From Acidobacteriota bacterium (GTDB taxonomy: Bacteria; Acidobacteriota; Vicinamibacteria; Vicinamibacterales; SCN-69-37), in assembly GCA_021824055.1 (NCBI GenBank), contig JAKALV010000116.1, forward strand, positions 1 through 9,674: a stretch of 9,674 bases of DNA, given 5' to 3'. The notes under the pieces were generated by a model. That model was given only the letters and a program-made list of their open reading frames with translations. It was not told the DNA's origin and made no database searches. The position numbers and the translations under genes were made by a program. This document shows positions 4,795 to 9,674 of this stretch, piece by piece. Position 1 is the first letter of the stretch. Each line of letters opens with the position of its first letter.

Positions 4795-7263
4795 ATGTCT
4801 CTCACAAATCTCTTCCAGGACCTGCGCTTCGCCGCCCGGCTGCTGTTCAAGGATCGCAGCTTCACGGCCACCGCGCTCTTGACGCTGGCCATCTGCATCG
4901 GCGCCAACGCCGCCATCTTCAGCATCGTCCGCTCGGTTGTGCTGAAGCCGCTGCCCGTGCCTGGCGCCGAGCGGATCGTCATGTTTCACAACGACTATCC
5001 GAATGCCGGCGCGGTCCGCGGCTCCACGGGCGTGCCCGACTACTTCGACCGCAAGGCGCAGATGGACGTCGCCGAGGAGTTCGCCCTGTATCGGCGCCAG
5101 GGCATCACGCTCGGCGGCAAGGACGGCGCGCGCCGTCTGAGCATCATCCGCGCCACGCCGTCGTTCTATCGCCTTGTGTCGATGAAGCCCGTCCTGGGTC
5201 GCCTCTTCCGTGACGACGAGGGCGTGGAAGGCAAGGAACTGGAAGTGATCCTCAGCAACGCCATCTGGAAGCGCGAGTTCGGCGGCGCCGGCGATGTCGT
5301 GGGGAAGGAGCTCAAGCTGAGCGGCACCACGTACCAGATCGTCGGCGTGGCGCCGGAGGACTTCAAGTTTCTCTGGAACAACATCGACGTCTACGTGCCC
5401 GCCGCGTTCACGCCGCGCGAACTGTCCGACGAGTCGCGCCACAGCAACAACTGGAACATGATCGCGATGCTCAAGCCCGGCCGGACTCTGGCGCAGGCGC
5501 AGGAGCAGGTCAACGCGATCAACCTTCGGAACGAAGCGCGGTTTCCGCAGTTCACCAAGCTCCTGCATGACGCGGGCTTTCACACGGCGGTCGCGCAACT
5601 GCAGTCGGAGCTCATCGAAGATGTCCGCCCGGTGCTGATGCTGCTGTGGGGCGGCGTGGTGTTCGTGCTCCTGATCGGGTGCCTGAACATCGCGAATCTC
5701 GTTCTGGTCCGCGCCAGCGGGCGCGCGCGGGAAATGGCCACACGCCATGCGATCGGCGCCGACCTCGGCCGCCTCTCGCGACAGTTGCTCACCGAAACGA
5801 CGCTGCTGTCGATCGTGGGCGGCGCGATCGGGCTGCTCCTCGGCTGGTGGGCGCTGCGTCTCGTGCCGGCGCTCGGTTTGGACGAGATGCCGCGGGGCCA
5901 CGAGATCGCGCTCGATCCGGTGAGCGTGGCCGTGATTCTCGGCATCGCGGTGATCGTCGGACTCGTGATCGGCATGATGCCGGTGGTGCGGCTCTGGCGG
6001 CTCAACATCAACAACGCGCTGCGCGAGGAGGGCCGCAGCGGCACGGCGGGGCGCGGCACCAACCTCATGCGCCGCGCGCTGGCCACCGGCCAGGTGACGA
6101 TCGCGTTCGTGCTGCTCATCGGCGCGGGCCTGCTGCTGGCGAGCTTCCGCAACGTGCTTCGCATCGATCCCGGCTTCACGCCCTCCGGCGTCGTCACCGC
6201 GGCGATCAACCTGCCCGGCACGGCCTACAAGGAGGAAGCGCTCGCGCCGTTCGTGGACCGCCTGCTGACCGCGGTGCGCGCGCTGCCCGGCGTCGAGAGC
6301 GCGGCCGTCACCACCACGATTCCGATGGCCGGAGATCACAGCGACAGCGTGATCCTGGCCGAGAACTACCAGATGAAGCCGGGTGAGTCGCTCGTGTCGC
6401 CGTCGCAGATCATCGCCAGCGACGGATATTTCGAGACCATGAAGATCGGTCCGGTGCGCGGCCGGGTGTTCAACGCGGCCGACACGCCGACATCCACGCG
6501 CGCGATCATCGTGGACGAGCGGGTCGCGCAGCATTTCTGGCCGGGACAGGATCCACTCGGGCGCCGCATGTTCCTGCCGGAAAGCGCTCAGAATCTCTTC
6601 AAGACCGGCCCCGACACCAAATGGCTGACCGTCGTCGGTGTCGTCAACGAAGTGAAGTATGACGGCCTGGTCGTTGAAGGGCCGGCCGTTGGCGCGTACT
6701 ACTTTCCGTACTCACAGCGGCCCAGCAACGGCTTCGGTCTGACCGTGCGGACGTCGCGGCCCGGCGACGCGATCGTGCCGGAACTGCGCAAGACGCTGGC
6801 GTCGCTCGATCCCGCCTTGCCGCTCTACGGGATCAAGACGATGAACGAGTACGTCGACAACGCGCTGATGTCGCGCCGCATGCCGATGCTGCTGGCGATG
6901 GCGTTTGCCGGCGTCGCGCTGTTCCTGTCGGCGATCGGCATCTACGGCGTGCTCGCCTACGGCGTGGCGCAGCGGCGGCGGGAAATCGGGATCCGGCTCG
7001 CGCTCGGCAGCACGAGCGGGGAAGTGTTCGGGCTGGTGCTCACCGACGGCATCAAGATCGTGGCCGCCGGCCTGGTGCTGGGCTTCGCCGGTCTCATCGC
7101 GTTGCGGCACGTGCTGTCGACGGTGCTGTTCGGCGTCACGCCGATGGACCCGATCGTCATCGGCGCGGTGGCGCTGGCGCTGTCCGCGGTGGCGCTGCTG
7201 GCCATGGTCATTCCGGCGAAACGAGCAGCCGCCGTGAACCCGGCGACGGCGCTGACAGAATAG
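4795..7263 (+). CDS. ADOP-type ABC transporter permease (MacB/FtsX-like, duplicated, orphan)
   Basis: An 822-residue inner-membrane protein made of two MacB-like halves. Predicted membrane segments, in residues from this start: about 23-45, 280-302, 334-358, 376-400 in the first half and 431-452, 697-722, 750-770, 786-808 in the second. Each half has one segment, a large periplasmic domain, then three more. Signatures are LLTLAICIGANAAIFSIV, the FtsX segment NIANLVLVRASGRAREMATR with its second-half counterpart YGVAQRRREIGIRLALG, and the end PAKRAAAVNPATALTE. No ATPase gene is adjacent, as is typical of these 'acidobacterial duplicated orphan permeases', which occur in many copies per genome and whose substrates are unknown. 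I chose ATG 4795 because MSLTNLFQDLR matches the usual N-terminus. ATG 4777 and TTG 4753 (directly after the xdhC stop) are less likely. It follows xdhC by 42 bp, probably by chance rather than function. Confidence 0.93.
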   Translation: MSLTNLFQDLRFAARLLFKDRSFTATALLTLAICIGANAAIFSIVRSVVLKPLPVPGAERIVMFHNDYPNAGAVRGSTGVPDYFDRKAQMDVAEEFALYRRQGITLGGKDGARRLSIIRATPSFYRLVSMKPVLGRLFRDDEGVEGKELEVILSNAIWKREFGGAGDVVGKELKLSGTTYQIVGVAPEDFKFLWNNIDVYVPAAFTPRELSDESRHSNNWNMIAMLKPGRTLAQAQEQVNAINLRNEARFPQFTKLLHDAGFHTAVAQLQSELIEDVRPVLMLLWGGVVFVLLIGCLNIANLVLVRASGRAREMATRHAIGADLGRLSRQLLTETTLLSIVGGAIGLLLGWWALRLVPALGLDEMPRGHEIALDPVSVAVILGIAVIVGLVIGMMPVVRLWRLNINNALREEGRSGTAGRGTNLMRRALATGQVTIAFVLLIGAGLLLASFRNVLRIDPGFTPSGVVTAAINLPGTAYKEEALAPFVDRLLTAVRALPGVESAAVTTTIPMAGDHSDSVILAENYQMKPGESLVSPSQIIASDGYFETMKIGPVRGRVFNAADTPTSTRAIIVDERVAQHFWPGQDPLGRRMFLPESAQNLFKTGPDTKWLTVVGVVNEVKYDGLVVEGPAVGAYYFPYSQRPSNGFGLTVRTSRPGDAIVPELRKTLASLDPALPLYGIKTMNEYVDNALMSRRMPMLLAMAFAGVALFLSAIGIYGVLAYGVAQRRREIGIRLALGSTSGEVFGLVLTDGIKIVAAGLVLGFAGLIALRHVLSTVLFGVTPMDPIVIGAVALALSAVALLAMVIPAKRAAAVNPATALTE

Positions 7264-7548
7264 TTCGCTGAGCCTCGCGCGAGGTTCGGGGAACGTCGAA
7301 CGAGGTTCGGGGGCGCTTTGCCTGTAGTTCGGGGGCCTTCCGCGCGTGGTTGGTTCGGCGCGCACCTCGCTTCGCTCAGGCGCGCCCAACCCGTGAACGC
7401 TGACCGCGTGCGGAGTGCTTGGCGCGTCCTGAGCGAAGCGAAGTGACGCGCCGAACCGCACTATCTTGCGAAGCCCACCCGAACCACTCGCGAAGCCCCC
7501 CGAACCTCGTTCGACGTTCCCCGAACCTCGCGCGAAGTCTCGCGAACC
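7262..7548. repeat. Giant imperfect palindrome between the ADOP and S9 peptidase genes
   Basis: This fills nearly the whole 308-bp gap; no gene is visible in it. The arms 7275-7313 and 7497-7535 are perfect 39-bp reverse complements. Inward, further arms pair in register: 7352-7362/7447-7457 (11 bp), 7367-7380/7428-7441 (14 bp) and 7381-7386/7421-7426 (6 bp), leaving a 34-base centre (7387-7420). Between the 39-bp and 11-bp arms the match is looser. The left end begins within the stop codon of the permease gene. The left and right arms are also built of repeats with a 21-bp period. No transposase, poly-T tail or obvious target duplication is present. It could be a non-autonomous mobile element, a bidirectional transcription barrier or a nucleoid-protein site. 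Confidence 0.88.
7480..7548. repeat. Four CGAACC units at exact 21-bp spacing
   Basis: CGAACC starts at 7480, 7501, 7522 and 7543, always 21 bp apart (two helical turns), in a wider unit of the form CCGAACCTCG plus about 11 variable bases. The mirror arm carries GGTTCG at 7283 and 7304 and the one-mismatch AGTTCG at 7262, also 21 bp apart. Equal helical-face spacing is what a cooperatively binding protein would need, but simple tandem duplication explains it too. Confidence 0.75.
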
Positions 7549-7559
7549 TCAGGAAGCGG

Positions 7560-7565
7560 TAGACT
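7560..7565 (+). promoter_or_regulatory. Candidate -10 element of the S9 peptidase gene (leaderless start)
   Basis: TAGACT ends six bases before the ATG at 7572, the same geometry as TACATT before the FmdB-like gene. No Shine-Dalgarno is present between it and the ATG. The likely transcription start is at or within a base or two of the ATG. No good -35 is visible because that position lies in the repeat. Confidence 0.4.
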
Positions 7566-7571
7566 CGCCCC

Positions 7572-9578
7572 ATGCGCTTCACGAAACCCGTTCTTGCCGC
7601 CCTGACCGCCGCGTCCTTGCTGGCGTTCGCGGGCCGGCCGGTGGCACAGACCGCCTCGTCCGCCGTGCGGCCGTCAATCGACAAGGTGCTCGACGCGCTC
7701 GACGCCGTCCGCGCGATTCGCGGCACGGCCGTGTCGCCGGACGGAACGCATCTGGCCTGGAGCGTGGACATGCCAGCGGCGAGCGGCGGCGGTGTCGGAC
7801 TGTTCGTGCGCGACCTTCCATCGGGCGTCGTCCGGCGAATTAGCGTTGCGGCGGCCGCGGCGCGAGGCTCGCGCGCGCTGGCGCCGGCGTGGTCGCCCGA
7901 CAGCAAGACGCTCGCGTTTCTCGCCGACGCCGGCGGCAAGCGGCAATTGCAGTTGTACGTGGTTGGCACCGCGGCGGCGTCGGCGCCGCGCAAGGTGACC
8001 GCCGCTTCAGGACAGCTCGCGCATCCGGTCTGGTCGCCCGACGGCACGCGCGTTTCGTTTCTCTACGTCGAGGGCTCCACGCAGGAAACCGGCGCGCTCG
8101 TGGCGTACAAGCCCGATGCGGGTGTGGTCGGTAGCAGCTTCGATGAGCAGCGTATCGCGATCGCTGACGTGAAGACGGGCGCGATCAAGACCGCGAGTCC
8201 CGCCGACATGTTCGTGTATGACTACGACTGGTCGCCGGACGGCAAGTCGTTTGCCGCCGAGGCGGTGCATGGCTCGGGCACCGACAACTACTGGACCGCT
8301 CAGCTCTACGTTGTGGATGCCGCGACCGGCGCGGCCAGATCGATCTGGAAGCCGCCGTTTCAGATCGCGTGTCCCCGATGGTCGCCCGATGGGAAGACCA
8401 TTGCGATCATTCACGGCCTCATGAGCGATGAAGGCGCCACCGGCGGCGACATCTATTCCGTGTCGCCTGACGGTTCGGCGGTATCGCCCGACGGCTCGGC
8501 CGCGCGCAACCTCACGCCGGCGCGCGAGCCATCGGCGCGATCGCTGCACTGGCGCGCGGATGGCACGCTGGTCGTCGATCAGTATGTCGATGGCAAATCC
8601 GAGTTGATCTCGCTCGCCGCCACCGGCGGCCAGATCGCAACGCTGGCCTCGTCGGCGCAGCAGTATTCGCTCGTGTCCGTGGCGGCCAAGGCCGACGTGG
8701 TGTCGGCGGTCGTGCAGTCGTTCGGCAAGGCGCCCGAAGTTTACGCCGGCGCGCCGGGCGCGTGGACGGCCCAGACCGCGGTCAACCTCGCGGTCGCGCC
8801 GATGTGGGGCGAGGCGAGGAGTCTGCACTGGAAAACCGACATCGGTGAAGTGCAGGGCTGGCTCATCTGTCCATCGAATCTCAACCCGGCGCAGAAGTAC
8901 CCCATGGCCGTCTCGGTGCACGGCGGACCGTCATCGGCGAACACGGCGGCGTGGCCGACGCGATGGAACGCGGTGCTGCCGACGCAGGGGTACTGCGTGC
9001 TGCTGCCGAATCCGCGCGGCAGCTACGGCCACGGCGAGGCGTTCACGCAGGCGAACATCAGGGATTTCGGCTACGGCGATTTGCGCGACATCCTCGCGGG
9101 CGTCGACGCGGCCATCGCCGAGGGGCCGATCGACGCCAATCGCGTCGGCATCATCGGCTGGAGCTACGGCGGGTATATGACGATGTGGGCGGTGACGCAG
9201 ACGGGGCGGTTCAAGGCGGCGGTGGCGGGCGCGGGCATCGCGAGCTGGCAGAGCTACTACGGGCAGAACAAGATCGACCAGTGGATGATTCCGTTCTTCG
9301 GCGCGTCGGTGTACGACGACCCGGCAGTGTACGCGAAGTCGTCGCCGATCACGTTCATCAAGCAGGCGAAGACGCCCACGCTCGTGCTGCACGGCGATCG
9401 CGACTCGGAAGTGCCGACGCCGCAGGGCTACGAGTTCTGGCACGCGCTGAGATCACTCGGCGTGCCGACCGAGCTCGTCATCTATCCCAACGAAGGTCAT
9501 GGCATTTCGCAGCGTGACCACATCCATGACATCGAGAAGCGACTCGTCGCGTGGTTCGACAAGTACTTGAAGCCGTGA
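7572..9578 (+). CDS. Secreted S9-family peptidase (prolyl oligopeptidase/acylaminoacyl-peptidase-like)
   Basis: A 668-residue serine peptidase, probably exported. The N-terminus MRFTKPVLAALTAASLLAFA is a Sec signal peptide, with cleavage probably just after PVA near residues 24-25. Residues about 30-430 form a beta-propeller with several WSPD-type blades (for example WSPDSKTLAFLAD, WSPDGTRVSFLY, WSPDGKTIAIIHG), which in this family gates access to the active site. The C-terminal alpha/beta-hydrolase domain (about 430-668) has the oxyanion segment HGGP (450-453), NPRGSYGHGEAF, the nucleophile elbow GWSYGGYM with S531, D611 in HGDRDSEVP and H643 in NEGHG, so the full catalytic triad is intact. 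Substrates are expected to be short peptides. An in-frame heptapeptide duplication occurs at residues 297-310. The stop overlaps the start of the DUF488 gene by four bases. Confidence 0.95.
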   Translation: MRFTKPVLAALTAASLLAFAGRPVAQTASSAVRPSIDKVLDALDAVRAIRGTAVSPDGTHLAWSVDMPAASGGGVGLFVRDLPSGVVRRISVAAAAARGSRALAPAWSPDSKTLAFLADAGGKRQLQLYVVGTAAASAPRKVTAASGQLAHPVWSPDGTRVSFLYVEGSTQETGALVAYKPDAGVVGSSFDEQRIAIADVKTGAIKTASPADMFVYDYDWSPDGKSFAAEAVHGSGTDNYWTAQLYVVDAATGAARSIWKPPFQIACPRWSPDGKTIAIIHGLMSDEGATGGDIYSVSPDGSAVSPDGSAARNLTPAREPSARSLHWRADGTLVVDQYVDGKSELISLAATGGQIATLASSAQQYSLVSVAAKADVVSAVVQSFGKAPEVYAGAPGAWTAQTAVNLAVAPMWGEARSLHWKTDIGEVQGWLICPSNLNPAQKYPMAVSVHGGPSSANTAAWPTRWNAVLPTQGYCVLLPNPRGSYGHGEAFTQANIRDFGYGDLRDILAGVDAAIAEGPIDANRVGIIGWSYGGYMTMWAVTQTGRFKAAVAGAGIASWQSYYGQNKIDQWMIPFFGASVYDDPAVYAKSSPITFIKQAKTPTLVLHGDRDSEVPTPQGYEFWHALRSLGVPTELVIYPNEGHGISQRDHIHDIEKRLVAWFDKYLKP

Positions 9579-9674
9579 TCTTCACGATCGGGCATTCCAC
9601 GCGCCCGATCGATGTGTTCATCCGTCTGCTCAAGGCGCATGGAATAGAGCGCGTCGTGGACGTGCGTACGATTC
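9575..9674 (+). CDS. DUF488 family protein (N-terminal part, runs off right edge)
   Basis: GTG at 9575 overlaps the TGA of the peptidase gene (GTGA) and opens a frame that stays open for 33 codons to the window edge. The translation begins MIFTIGHSTRPIDVFIRLLK and continues with AHGIERVVDVRTI, which matches the conserved N-terminus of DUF488 proteins (IGHSTR...LL..HGI..+VDVR). The function of this family is not established. The overlap suggests translational coupling with the peptidase, although a functional link is not evident. Confidence 0.88.
   Translation, partial: MIFTIGHSTRPIDVFIRLLKAHGIERVVDVRTI

Noticed and set aside
4456..6534. A 692-codon open frame on the minus strand opposite xdhC and the permease
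   Set aside because: Its translation is rich in H, R, D, A and Q with no recognisable motif, while the opposite strand has complete, motif-bearing proteins. It is a high-GC antisense shadow.
7480..7548. Possible CRISPR-like array, from regularly spaced CGAACC units
   Set aside because: The conserved part is only about 10 bp, the period is 21 bp, there are no unique spacers of normal length, no cas genes, and the units form one arm of a palindrome.

Overview
The window is GC-rich chromosomal DNA, most likely from an Acidobacteriota bacterium and perhaps a Vicinamibacteria-type lineage. The best taxonomic pointer is an 8-TM MacB/FtsX-like permease with no ATPase partner, the 'acidobacterial duplicated orphan permease' (ADOP) type. 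Scarce Shine-Dalgarno sites and -10-like hexamers sitting just before start codons are consistent with this but do not prove it.

Layout. On the minus strand, reading leftward from about 2.1 kb: a Bcp/PrxQ peroxiredoxin, a 150-bp purine/pyrimidine inverted repeat, then the [2Fe-2S] small subunit and the Tat-exported molybdopterin-binding large subunit of an IorAB-like molybdenum hydroxylase. The large subunit runs off the left edge. On the plus strand, starting 46 bp from the peroxiredoxin: an FmdB-type zinc-ribbon protein, a roughly 300-bp gene-free composite palindrome, a fused membrane methyltransferase/MocA-like nucleotidyltransferase, XdhC, the ADOP permease, a second large palindrome (about 290 bp), a secreted S9-family peptidase, and the first 33 codons of a DUF488 protein that runs off the right edge.

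How the genes fit together. The MocA-like domain (cytidylylation of molybdopterin cofactor) and XdhC (cofactor handling and insertion) are the usual maturation factors of xanthine-dehydrogenase-family enzymes, so they probably serve the IorAB-like enzyme encoded on the other strand. The fused gene and xdhC overlap by 4 bp (GTGA), as do the peptidase and DUF488 genes. No FAD subunit is seen; IorAB-type enzymes do without one.

The most unusual content is non-coding. All three gene-free stretches longer than 100 bp are large imperfect inverted repeats, each built from a different sequence: a GGG-every-7-bp repeat, a nested palindrome with a perfect 25-bp hairpin, and a palindrome with a perfect 39-bp arm pair and 21-bp periodic units. 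The most unusual protein is the methyltransferase-MocA fusion. I found no tRNA, rRNA, CRISPR array, transposase or phage gene.
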